From: Methanomicrobiaceae archaeon
Lineage (GTDB): Archaea > Halobacteriota > Methanomicrobia > Methanomicrobiales > Methanomicrobiaceae
DNA length: 64,000 nucleotides
Reading direction: 5' to 3'
Assembly (NCBI GenBank): GCA_016928355.1
Contig: JAFGKW010000046.1
Location: 1 to 64,000 of the forward strand
Below the pieces are notes generated by a model that worked only from the letters and a program-made list of their open reading frames with translations, searched no databases and was not told the DNA's origin. A program made the translations under genes and the position numbers. Positions 33,217 through 40,953 of this stretch are shown piece after piece (position 1 is the stretch's first letter; each line of letters starts with the position of its first letter).

Positions 33217-34161
33217 TTACTCACCTCCCTTTCCCATTGCACCGTCAATTGCTTCGAGAATACCCTCAAACTGGTTTAATACATCGAAGCTGAGTTCACT
33301 GCGTGGGCACTGTGCATAACATGCACCACATTTGATGCACATTTCACGGTCGATGTTTGGCCTTCCATACTCAATTGTTATTGCACGAACGGGACATGCT
33401 GCTGCACATGTTCCACAGCCCATGCAGAGACCCTGGTTGATAACATCGTAAATGAGGTCGCATCCGCAGGCCTCTGTTCCACGCTGTGCAAGGTTCATGA
33501 GCGGCTTTAAGTACGCTGCTGCAAGCTCCTTCTGCTCATCAGTTCCCTGAAGAAGCAGGTATGCCATTACACAGACGTTCCTGATTGCCTCTGCACCGGG
33601 GGGACATGACGGGATGTAGACATCCACATCGATCAGGTCGCCGATCGGCACATATGATTCATGCTGAGGCTGGTTCCACTGACCGCCACGGCAGAATCTT
33701 GTTATGTTTCCATATGCTGCACATCCACCGAGGGCGACGACAATTTTTGCCTTCTCCCTGGTTTCTTTAATTTCACGGACTGAACACTCGTCCTGGAGAC
33801 AAACAGATCCTTCTACAAGGGCAACATCCATTTCCGGGATGTGCCTGACATCAGCGAGTGTGAGACAGTATACAAGATCTGCATAGTCATCCAGAATCTT
33901 GAATAACCCTTCATAGTTATCTGCAAGTGACACAAGACATCCGGTACATCCGGACATGTGAACGTGTCCAACGGTAATTTTGTTTACCACAGGCTTTTCC
34001 TCCTTAATTTTTCCTTCCAGCTTTTGTTCTACCTTCACATCCGAGGGTTTTTTCGCAGGCTTCTTCCCAACTGCAACCTTTCCGGCTGCAGGTTTTCCGG
34101 GTTTTTCAGGTTCCTGCTCTTTCCCTTTGAAGATTTCCTTGAGACGCGATAGTAGTCCCAT
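33217..34161 (-). CDS. frhG: Coenzyme F420-reducing hydrogenase, gamma subunit, with N-terminal extension
   Basis: Small subunit of the [NiFe] F420-reducing hydrogenase carrying the iron-sulfur relay. The proximal-cluster region is GHVHMSGCTGCLVSLADNYE; two ferredoxin-like cluster motifs (GLCMGCGTCAAACPVRAI and CIKCGACYAQCPRS) are near the C-terminus. The first roughly 58 residues are unusual: an amphipathic helix MGLLSRLKEIFKGK followed by a Lys-, Pro- and Ala-rich linker, before the normal start region KITVGHVHMSG. The start ATG 34161 has a good site (GGGGTGGATT), and the gene overlaps the 3' end of frhD by 56 bases out of frame. The extension may aid membrane or partner contact (inference). 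Confidence 0.95.
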   Translation of the reverse strand: MGLLSRLKEIFKGKEQEPEKPGKPAAGKVAVGKKPAKKPSDVKVEQKLEGKIKEEKPVVNKITVGHVHMSGCTGCLVSLADNYEGLFKILDDYADLVYCLTLADVRHIPEMDVALVEGSVCLQDECSVREIKETREKAKIVVALGGCAAYGNITRFCRGGQWNQPQHESYVPIGDLIDVDVYIPSCPPGAEAIRNVCVMAYLLLQGTDEQKELAAAYLKPLMNLAQRGTEACGCDLIYDVINQGLCMGCGTCAAACPVRAITIEYGRPNIDREMCIKCGACYAQCPRSELSFDVLNQFEGILEAIDGAMGKGGE

Positions 34162-34669
34162 AATCCACCCCTACTTCGGCAAGCGCAAGCTGCACTGCCT
34201 TCGGAATGGCCTTTCTAACGCTTTCAGTGACCCAGAATTCGGCCTCATCGGCCTCATTTTCCATCTGGGAGATTTCAATGCTCTCCGGCTGGCACCCAAA
34301 TATTACAATATCTGTCTTTTCGGCAAGAACCTGCAGCGGCTCCTTCAGTCCCCAGGAATGGGGATCGGTGTAGCTGCCGGGCGGAAGAAGGTCAGGCGTA
34401 ATCCTTGTTATCTGTCCGGGTTCTCCTCCAAAGTCCATGCAGTCTATGATTACAAGATTTTTAACAGGTATATCAGACTGGGCCATGAGGGTGAACAGAT
34501 AATGCGGTCCTGCAAGACCTACGTCAAGTATCTTGATTTTTTCAGGCAGAGAGATATTTCTCATCTCTGAAATTACCGCCGGTCCAAAGCCGTCATCGGT
34601 CTGGAGCGGGTTTCCGCACCCGACAATCATATTCTCTGCGTACCAGTCAAGCATCAAAATCAAACTCAC
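34106..34669 (-). CDS. frhD: Hydrogenase maturation protease for FrhA
   Basis: Endopeptidase of the HycI/HoxM class that removes the C-terminal tail of the large subunit after nickel insertion. It shows the family N-terminal strand and metal-sensing region MIVGCGNPLQTDDGFGPAVI, the segment LVIIDCMDFGGEPGQI and the histidine-containing SYTDPHSWGLKEPL. The GTG at 34669 overlaps the frhA stop (GTGA); ATG 34654 is an alternative start, and neither has a clear ribosome site. The C-terminal 18 or so residues overlap the start of frhG, making the protein a little long for the family. It is the second gene of frhADGB and its substrate is the FrhA tail. Confidence 0.93.
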   Translation of the reverse strand: MSLILMLDWYAENMIVGCGNPLQTDDGFGPAVISEMRNISLPEKIKILDVGLAGPHYLFTLMAQSDIPVKNLVIIDCMDFGGEPGQITRITPDLLPPGSYTDPHSWGLKEPLQVLAEKTDIVIFGCQPESIEISQMENEADEAEFWVTESVRKAIPKAVQLALAEVGVDYGTTIASQGNLQRERAGT

Positions 34670-36036
34670 TGAACAAGCTTCTGGGCCACTACCTTGTTCT
34701 CTTCATCGACCACCATCATGTGTGTAGCGCATGACACACATGGGTCGTAGGCACGAACAATAACCTCTGCAAGCTGCCATGGTGCACCCTCAAGCGCACG
34801 GCTGCATACAGGGAAGTTCCATGTGGTCGGCACAAGAAGTGAATACCACTGGACGCGTCCGTCCTTTACCTTTGCAAGATGCACGTCACATCCACGCGGG
34901 GCTTCGTTGGCGCACCATCCAAGTGAACCGTCTCCCTGCGGGATCTCGTCTGCAATTACGCTTCCTGAAGTGTCAAGTGCATCAAGTGCCTCGAGTGCAC
35001 TGTAGAAACAGTCCATGTACTCCATCTGGCGTGCGATCTGCAGGCCCATTGCGCCCTTCCGATCATAATTGCGGAACATTGCAAGACGTGCACGGGGACC
35101 TACCTCTACAGGTGCTCCGTCATACATTGGAACAGCTGTGCATGCTTCCATCTGCGGCCAGGCTTTGCCTCCGGCAGGTGTGGTCGCATGGTTAGGGTAG
35201 TTCGGATCGTCGAGCGTAATCTCCTGCTCACCCATATACCAGTCCCAGGGGCGGACTTCTGTCCAGCGCTCGGGATACCAGCGGGGCTCTGCATCAAGAT
35301 TTGAGCTCCCATAGAGCGGGTCTGCTGCCATATATCCCTGATCGTGGAAACCGAACTTCTCGGTCTTTTCGACTTCATATCCTGCAGCAACTGATGCTGT
35401 TGGGCGTGCATCCCAGTCCTTGAGAACTGTGATCATGAACTCCATGTGCTCTCTTGCAAGATCTTTACCTTCTTTTAAGAGATCGTAGCACTTTGCCTGT
35501 GCACGGGGAGTGATGTTCTTGTACATACCACCAATACGGGGATTGGACGGGTGAATCGGCTCGCCGCCGACAATCTCTCCGATTGTCTGGCCAATCTCAC
35601 GGAGCTTCTGGATGCGCAGTGCAACACTGCGTACAGGCTCTTCAGGGGTGAACGGGTTGATGTGCACATCTGTACCGGGCAGGTACATGTCCGGCAGTGT
35701 GAGAATGTTGTGCAGTGCGTGTGAATGCAGTCTGTTTGCACACTGCAGTATCACTCTGAGAAGGTATGCATCATCCGGAATTTCACAGCCGATGGAACCC
35801 TCCATTGCTTCAATACCTGCAAGAGTGTGGGCAATCGGACAGATACCACAGACACGCGAAGAGATCTTCGGTGCCTGGTGCATTGTCTTTCCGATTGCGA
35901 GCTTCTCAATGCCCCTTACAGGTGTAATACTGAGCCAGTCACCGCGCTCGATTATTCCGTCATCATTGACTTTCAAAACGAGTTTGGTGTGACCCTCATG
36001 CCTTGTGGTTGGGGAAACCTCTACAACTTTCGACAA
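34666..36036 (-). CDS. frhA: Coenzyme F420-reducing hydrogenase, alpha (large, Ni-binding) subunit
   Basis: Catalytic subunit with the [NiFe] centre, 456 residues. The two nickel ligand motifs are RVCGICPIAHTLAG near residue 63 and DPCVSCATHMMVV near the C-terminus, both with cysteine rather than selenocysteine. The 17 or so residues after the second motif (MMVVDEENKVVAQKLVQ) are the tail removed by FrhD. The N-terminus SPTTRHEGHTKLVLKV is typical. Transcription runs frhA-frhD-frhG-frhB. Upstream are two TATA-like sites (about 36080 and 36160 on the minus strand) and a perfect inverted repeat at 36191-36212, which could be an operator. Confidence 0.97.
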   Translation of the reverse strand: MSKVVEVSPTTRHEGHTKLVLKVNDDGIIERGDWLSITPVRGIEKLAIGKTMHQAPKISSRVCGICPIAHTLAGIEAMEGSIGCEIPDDAYLLRVILQCANRLHSHALHNILTLPDMYLPGTDVHINPFTPEEPVRSVALRIQKLREIGQTIGEIVGGEPIHPSNPRIGGMYKNITPRAQAKCYDLLKEGKDLAREHMEFMITVLKDWDARPTASVAAGYEVEKTEKFGFHDQGYMAADPLYGSSNLDAEPRWYPERWTEVRPWDWYMGEQEITLDDPNYPNHATTPAGGKAWPQMEACTAVPMYDGAPVEVGPRARLAMFRNYDRKGAMGLQIARQMEYMDCFYSALEALDALDTSGSVIADEIPQGDGSLGWCANEAPRGCDVHLAKVKDGRVQWYSLLVPTTWNFPVCSRALEGAPWQLAEVIVRAYDPCVSCATHMMVVDEENKVVAQKLVQ

Positions 36037-36190
36037 ATTAATCGCCTCATTTATAAATTTTGTTCAAATGGCTATACTAATTTAAAACACATTTTGTTTA
36101 TTGCAACACACGTACATGAAACTCAGTACGCTAATTGGTAATTTCAGTTTTGTCCTTAAAAATAACTTTCGTTGTTGATCCGGAGTTTTA

Positions 36191-36212
36191 TTACAAATCG
36201 AAATATTTGTAA
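36191..36212. promoter_or_regulatory. Perfect inverted repeat upstream of frhADGB
   Basis: TTACAAAT (36191-36198) and ATTTGTAA (36205-36212) form a perfect 8-base inverted repeat with a 6-base spacer, about 155 bases before the frhA start. The geometry (22 bases, centre-to-centre about 14) fits a dimeric DNA-binding protein. TTACAAAT resembles the TACAAATTA box found near cobN. It lies between frhA and the 3' end of mptA, so the frh operon is the natural target. Confidence 0.45.
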
Positions 36213-36301
36213 CAACAAATATCCAAAAAAGATATTTCTGGGAATAAAATGCAGACTAAAAGAGAAGAGAAAGCGGAATTATACAATGTCACGCCTTTTG
36301 A

Positions 36302-37240
36302 TCAGAATGAATCGTTTATCTCAGCTCTCAGTTCCGCGATGGTCGCTTTCCTTTCAGCATAAGCATCGTGCTGGTGAATGCTCTCCTCGTTAGTCTGGCG
36401 TATTGTCACAAGCGAGTCCCCTGGAAGGAACTCAAACTCTGCCAGAACGCTCTTTGCCATCTCTCTGACACAGTCTTCCACAAATCTTGCATTTTTATGA
36501 GCAGAAAATACAACGTGGCTCTCATCGCCTCTCTTTAAGAGCTCGTATATCTTTGCACTCATTGAATTCTTCAGAACATTGATGATCTTTTCAAGATCAA
36601 CCCACTGGTCGTCATCGATCTCGATGCTGAGGAAGCCCTGCCCTCTCTGGTTGTGGGTCGCCATCGGGACTGCATCCAGAAACTCAGTGATCTTCTCCTG
36701 CTCGATTCCAAGATCTGCCAGCTTGTTCTGGGCGATCTCTTTCATAATGTTCTGGGCGCATGGGCAGGCAGTAATCCCTGTTACTTCGGCACCTATACTC
36801 TTCCTGATTATCGGAGTACCGTTATTGCGTTTTGCTACCGCACTGGCGACGACTTTGACTACCTCATCGCACTCGGTCTTTGATACAGGTGTCTCACGCC
36901 GAACCATGAAAGTGCTTGTCATCAGGACTTCTGTCCTGTCAGCATACTCATGATGATCAAGGAGTTTCCGGGCAACCGAGTTGCATACATCCTCAATTCC
37001 CTTGACTTCTCCGTCAACCGCCTTCTGAAGGACATCATCTATCACCTCAAAATTGCGTGACATATTTGCACCTTTCAGACTGCTTGGGAGATCAACGAAG
37101 ACATCAAAATTGGATATGAAAATGACTGGTCTTTTGCCGGGCCTTGCTACTTCAATGAGCTTTTTAACGTTCTTAACACCAACTCTCGTAAGATTGATGC
37201 GAACCTCGGGTAAAGTGGATTGTGTATCCGGGAGATCCAT
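36302..37240 (-). CDS. mptA: GTP cyclohydrolase IV (MptA)
   Basis: Fe(II)-dependent enzyme converting GTP to 7,8-dihydroneopterin 2',3'-cyclic phosphate, the first pterin step of methanopterin synthesis. The 312-residue protein has the family features RVGVKNVKKLIEV, MSRNFEVIDDVLQ, the metal-ligand region VTGITACPCAQNIMKEIA and MATHNQRGQGFLSIEI. GAGGT lies 7 bases before ATG 37240, which gives the normal N-terminus although the frame continues upstream. It is located just upstream of the frh operon on the same strand, separated by 265 bases with independent promoter signals. Tetrahydromethanopterin made from this product is the one-carbon carrier used with the F420H2 from Frh. Confidence 0.95.
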   Translation of the reverse strand: MDLPDTQSTLPEVRINLTRVGVKNVKKLIEVARPGKRPVIFISNFDVFVDLPSSLKGANMSRNFEVIDDVLQKAVDGEVKGIEDVCNSVARKLLDHHEYADRTEVLMTSTFMVRRETPVSKTECDEVVKVVASAVAKRNNGTPIIRKSIGAEVTGITACPCAQNIMKEIAQNKLADLGIEQEKITEFLDAVPMATHNQRGQGFLSIEIDDDQWVDLEKIINVLKNSMSAKIYELLKRGDESHVVFSAHKNARFVEDCVREMAKSVLAEFEFLPGDSLVTIRQTNEESIHQHDAYAERKATIAELRAEINDSF

Positions 37241-37563
37241 CGAATATACCTCTTCGATCATAATACATTTCGAATATTTTCGATACAATATGCACCTCAT
37301 AGATATGATTAATGATATTGCATCTAGTCCCTGTACCTATTTTTTGAAGACGATATAATATTTATGAAGTATGCCTATTCCGGATATTTGAGAGGATGTC
37401 TTTAATTCAAACCCTGATGGAATATTAAAAGCCATAACGACCCTGCATGTGGATCATTACAATAAAGGACACACAGAAAATTCAATGACCGGACAGCGCC
37501 ATACGCAGAAACAGTCAGCCGTGTTAAGGATAACATTACCATTATCATTACTGAACGTATGAG
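37241..37563. other. Divergent intergenic region between mptA and the flavodoxin gene
   Basis: No reading frame of interest is seen. The AT-rich stretch around 37349-37370 (GATATAATATTTATG) is TATA-like on both strands and could serve mptA with a leader of about 90 bases. Several short TTCGAA-type symmetric words lie at 37265-37285. Nothing else recognisable. Confidence 0.4.
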
Positions 37564-37572
37564 ATGATACAT

Positions 37573-38043
37573 ATGAAAAGCCTGATAATCTACCATTCTG
37601 AGACAGGAAACACAAAAAAAGTTGCCGAATTTCTCCATAATAACCTGGATTCGGACATTTTCGAACTTAAACCGAAAAAAAGCTACTCAAAAATCGGAAT
37701 GTTTACATCAGGAATCAAAAGAGCACTGATGCAGCAGAATGAAGAGATAGCAATTACAGACATTGATGTTTCGGCATATGATGCAATCATCATAGGAACA
37801 CCTGTATGGGCAGGACATCCCACACCGGTAATAAATGCAGGTCTTGACATCATTAAAGGTGCTGAAGGGAAGAATGCAGTTGTATTTGCGACATTTGGTA
37901 AATCCGACGGGGAAACACTGAGCATTTTAATAACGAGACTTGAAGATTTAGGAATGCATGTGCGTAATACATTCGGTTTCACAGAAAACGAAACCAAAGA
38001 TGAGAAGAAGATTCAGGAAATGATCGAAAAATTGAGGCTGTGA
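37573..38043 (+). CDS. Flavodoxin-family protein
   Basis: FMN-binding redox protein of about 156 residues. The phosphate-binding loop is YHSETGNTKKVAEFL, followed by DAIIIGTPVWAGHPTPVINA, the aromatic loop contacting the flavin, and by a third block VVFATFGKSDGE. It is shorter than the A-type flavoproteins of methanogens and lacks fused iron-sulfur or beta-lactamase domains. The start is either ATG 37564 or ATG 37573; GATGAT upstream of the second favours it. It may act as an electron carrier replacing ferredoxin, possibly at low iron (family knowledge). The second copy of the dispersed element begins 19 bases after its stop. Confidence 0.88.
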   Translation: MKSLIIYHSETGNTKKVAEFLHNNLDSDIFELKPKKSYSKIGMFTSGIKRALMQQNEEIAITDIDVSAYDAIIIGTPVWAGHPTPVINAGLDIIKGAEGKNAVVFATFGKSDGETLSILITRLEDLGMHVRNTFGFTENETKDEKKIQEMIEKLRL

Positions 38044-38061
38044 ATAGATTAGCCCTGAAAA

Positions 38062-38290
38062 AGAGGGATGGGGAACAAGTCCTCCTACCTGTGACCCTCC
38101 TCTAATGGCGATAAGTCGCAAAGGAGATAGGCGAGCATCCCCTTTTGCTCCAATATTCATATTGTTCGATCCTAAACCGTTCTTCTCCCCGGCCAAGACT
38201 GCCCGGACGGATAGCGTCCAACCCGGGCTATCGTGATTAGCAGGTTTCACAGAAACCTGCTACTGGGTTGCCCCGAAGAGGCTTGTGCCC
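38062..38290 (+). repeat. Dispersed structured element, copy B
   Basis: A 229-base non-coding block between the convergent flavodoxin and purL genes. It is the most diverged of the three copies but keeps GGGGAACA near its start, GCGAGCATCCCC at 38131, GCTCC, the GCGA/TCGC stem inside CTCCT/AGGAG, CCCGGACGG, CCCGGGCTATCGT, and the 3' hairpin with GGGTTGCCCC...GCCC. At the position of the AGTTCGC/GCGAACT stem of copy A it has TAGCAGGTTT/AAACCTGCTA (38238-38247 with 38253-38262). That is a different sequence with perfect pairing, which argues for selected structure. Confidence 0.78.
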
Positions 38291-38341
38291 TTTATTTATT
38301 CAGACAAATAACTTTCACTAAAAAAAGCAGGGATCCTAAAA

Positions 38342-40414
38342 TCAGTATCTCATTATCTTCGTGGTGGTGTTGATCGCAGAGTCAATTTCATCCTTACCAA
38401 GAATCAGCCCTTCATTGTCGAACAGTATTTTGAGTGAAGCCCCGCCGGCCGTCCCGATCAGTTCGTAATCCAGACCTTCCAGTGATTCTTCATCCTCAAC
38501 GGCAAGCAGGAACCGCCCGTAGCTCTCAGATAAGAGTGTCTCAACCGGATCACCTGATAATTTCAGATCAGCAGTACCGGCAAGATATACGACTGCGGCA
38601 AGAAGTCCGCCATGGGATATGTCAGTCGCAGATGAAATCTTTCCGTCTCTTACAAGAGCCCGAACCAGATCAAGGACAGACACATCAGGTATTGCAGGGG
38701 CATCCCCTCCGCATCCGGTTATACCATCCAGAACAGAACCGCCCATACCGCCATCGCATCTTCCAATCAGCACAAGCTTCTGCCCATCTGCAGCCGGCCT
38801 GTATTTCCTGACAACCCCCTTTCCAACCATCCCTATTGTAGGAGTCGGAGGTATCCGGGTCCCGAACTCATCACTCTCATTATAAAGAGATACATTCCCG
38901 CCGACTACAGGGATACCAAGTCTGCGGCACATATCGCCCATGCCCCTTACAGATTCGCTGATCTCCCAGAATATTTCATCATGAACAGGACTTGCAAAAT
39001 TAAGGCAGTTTACAATACAAAGAGGCTCTGCACCCATCACTGCAAGATTTGCGGCATTCTCATAGACCGCATTCGCCGTACCTTCATAGGGCCTTAAGTA
39101 TATCTGCCCGGGTGAACATCCGCACGACAGGAAAAGCCCGGCATCCCCGAGCCTGAGACATGCAGCACCGCCTCCAAGAGAGACCGATCCTAACTGAACA
39201 TCATGATCATACTGCCGGCTGACCCAGTCCTTTTTTGCAATATCAGGATGGGAGAGGACCTTAATACATAGGTCCTTCAATGAAGTTTCAGGCCTCCGGT
39301 ACTCCTTTACTGCATCGCGGGGACTTCCTGACCATGCCTCTTCCGGCGCCCCGCCCACAAGGAGGTCGATCGGCAGATCGCATACGATCTCATCGTTAAA
39401 AGAGACGATATACTTCGGTTCACTGATCACTTCCCCGATGTCACTCCATTTAAGATCATATTTCCCGATTATTGCAGTGATCTCATCAATATCTTCCGGC
39501 TGAACCTCGATGAGCATCCTCTCCTGTGATTCGGCAAGGAAGATCTCTACCTCGCTCATATTCTCCTCACGCAGGTGAACCCTGTCAGCATACAGCCTGG
39601 CGCCGAATGTCTCCGACATCTCTGAAGAGGCGCCTGCAAGTCCTGCAGCACCAAGGTCCCTGCAGGAGAGGATCTTTCCCGTTGCAGCGAGTTCAAGGGT
39701 AGCCTCAATCAGCAGTTTCTCGGTGTAAGGATCGCCCACCTGGACGGCAGGGCGGTCTTCCGACTCCGAATCCTCGGACAGATCGCGGGATGCAAACGAG
39801 GCTCCGCCAAGACCGTCCCTGCCGGTTGATGACCCGTAAAGAATCAGCCGGCTTCCCGGTTTCTTTACACGGGCAGTAAGATATTTATCAGGATGTACTA
39901 CGCCCACACATACAACATTTACAAGCGGATTTCCGGAATACCTGTTGTCAAAGACTAGATCGCCTCTCACAACAGGAACACCGATACAGTTTCCATAATC
40001 GCCGATTCCTGCCACCACATGTTCAAATATGTACCTGTTCTTCTCACCGGAAAGATCCCCGAAGAAGAGGGGGTCCATAAGTGCAACAGGCCTTGCACCC
40101 ATGGAAATAATGTCCCTTACAATCCCACCGACCCCGGTTGCCGCACCATCATATGGATCGACATAGCTTGGATGGTTATGAGACTCCATTCCAATTGCAA
40201 GCGCGATATCGTCAGAAAATTTCACGATCGCTGCATCATCTCCCGGACCTAAGAGGACGTTCTCTCCATTGGTAGGCAGACTCCTTAAAAGCGGTTTTGT
40301 GGAACGGTATGAACAGTGCTCACTCCACAAATTCTCAAAACAGGCATATTCGAGAGGGGACAGGTCCCTCCCAAGCTGATTTTTAATATATTCCTCATCA
40401 CGGGGTGATAGCAT
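38342..40414 (-). CDS. purL: Phosphoribosylformylglycinamidine synthase subunit PurL
   Basis: ATP-dependent purine biosynthesis enzyme that makes FGAM from FGAR together with PurQ and PurS. The small PurL type (690 residues) has the N-terminal FENLWSEHCSYRSTKPLL, the ATP-binding glycine-rich region VLLGPGDDAAIVKF, IGMESHNHPSYVDPYDGAATG, given here only in part, and LYGSSTGRDGLGGASFAS. The C-terminal AIRS-like half has SLGGGAACLRLGD and VVGGNVSLYNE. The gene is alone on its transcript; purQ and purS are not in the window. Upstream sequence to the receiver gene is short and AT-rich. Confidence 0.96.
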   Translation of the reverse strand: MLSPRDEEYIKNQLGRDLSPLEYACFENLWSEHCSYRSTKPLLRSLPTNGENVLLGPGDDAAIVKFSDDIALAIGMESHNHPSYVDPYDGAATGVGGIVRDIISMGARPVALMDPLFFGDLSGEKNRYIFEHVVAGIGDYGNCIGVPVVRGDLVFDNRYSGNPLVNVVCVGVVHPDKYLTARVKKPGSRLILYGSSTGRDGLGGASFASRDLSEDSESEDRPAVQVGDPYTEKLLIEATLELAATGKILSCRDLGAAGLAGASSEMSETFGARLYADRVHLREENMSEVEIFLAESQERMLIEVQPEDIDEITAIIGKYDLKWSDIGEVISEPKYIVSFNDEIVCDLPIDLLVGGAPEEAWSGSPRDAVKEYRRPETSLKDLCIKVLSHPDIAKKDWVSRQYDHDVQLGSVSLGGGAACLRLGDAGLFLSCGCSPGQIYLRPYEGTANAVYENAANLAVMGAEPLCIVNCLNFASPVHDEIFWEISESVRGMGDMCRRLGIPVVGGNVSLYNESDEFGTRIPPTPTIGMVGKGVVRKYRPAADGQKLVLIGRCDGGMGGSVLDGITGCGGDAPAIPDVSVLDLVRALVRDGKISSATDISHGGLLAAVVYLAGTADLKLSGDPVETLLSESYGRFLLAVEDEESLEGLDYELIGTAGGASLKILFDNEGLILGKDEIDSAINTTTKIMRY

Positions 40415-40476
40415 ACTGCAGAAATATCTGGTTTTCAGATGTGATAATATTGATTAAAAAAATCAGTTTTAATATG

Positions 40477-40848
40477 TTATTTCATAAGAGCAATTTCAAT
40501 CCCCATTCTCAGTTCAAAATCCTCAAATGGTTTTGCTATATATCCTGAGGGCCTTGTTGCAAGGGCGCGCTCTATGATCTCATCCTCAATATGTGAACTC
40601 AGGAAGACAAACGGTACACCGGGCATGAACTTCTTGATCTCCTTGATCGAATCTATGCCGTCAAGATCCCCTTCAAGAGTTATGTCCATCAGTATAAGAT
40701 CCGGGGATTCTTCCCTTGCCTTAATTATCGCATCCTCTCCTGAAGAGGTAAAAGAGCATCTGGTGTAACCGAGATCCTTCAGACGCCACATAATCAGTTC
40801 CGAAATTATCGTGTCATCCTCAACAACGAGAATTTTTTTATCCTGCAT
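40477..40848 (-). CDS. Stand-alone receiver (CheY-like) protein
   Basis: Single receiver domain of 123 residues with the acidic cluster VVEDDTIISELI, the phosphoacceptor Asp in DLILMDITLEGDLDGIDSI, Ser in FVFLSSHIEDE and Lys in GYIAKPFEDFEL. The DGIDS insertion after the Asp places it in the subgroup often linked to multi-PAS kinases of Methanomicrobiales. It is 105 bases downstream of such a kinase gene (40954-43506) on the same strand, the obvious phosphodonor. No output domain is present, so the downstream target is unknown. Confidence 0.92.
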   Translation of the reverse strand: MQDKKILVVEDDTIISELIMWRLKDLGYTRCSFTSSGEDAIIKAREESPDLILMDITLEGDLDGIDSIKEIKKFMPGVPFVFLSSHIEDEIIERALATRPSGYIAKPFEDFELRMGIEIALMK

Positions 40849-40953
40849 AATACACCTTCAAAACAAATGATTCTGACAATAAGGCAGTCTACCCGAGAGG
40901 TAAAAATTATTTCCAATTAACTGCGGACTTTTTTTTCCTGCGGACAACATTCA

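Noticed and set aside
33217-36036. Selenocysteine in the hydrogenase genes
   Set aside because: Both nickel ligand motifs of FrhA have ordinary cysteine codons and there is no in-frame TGA.
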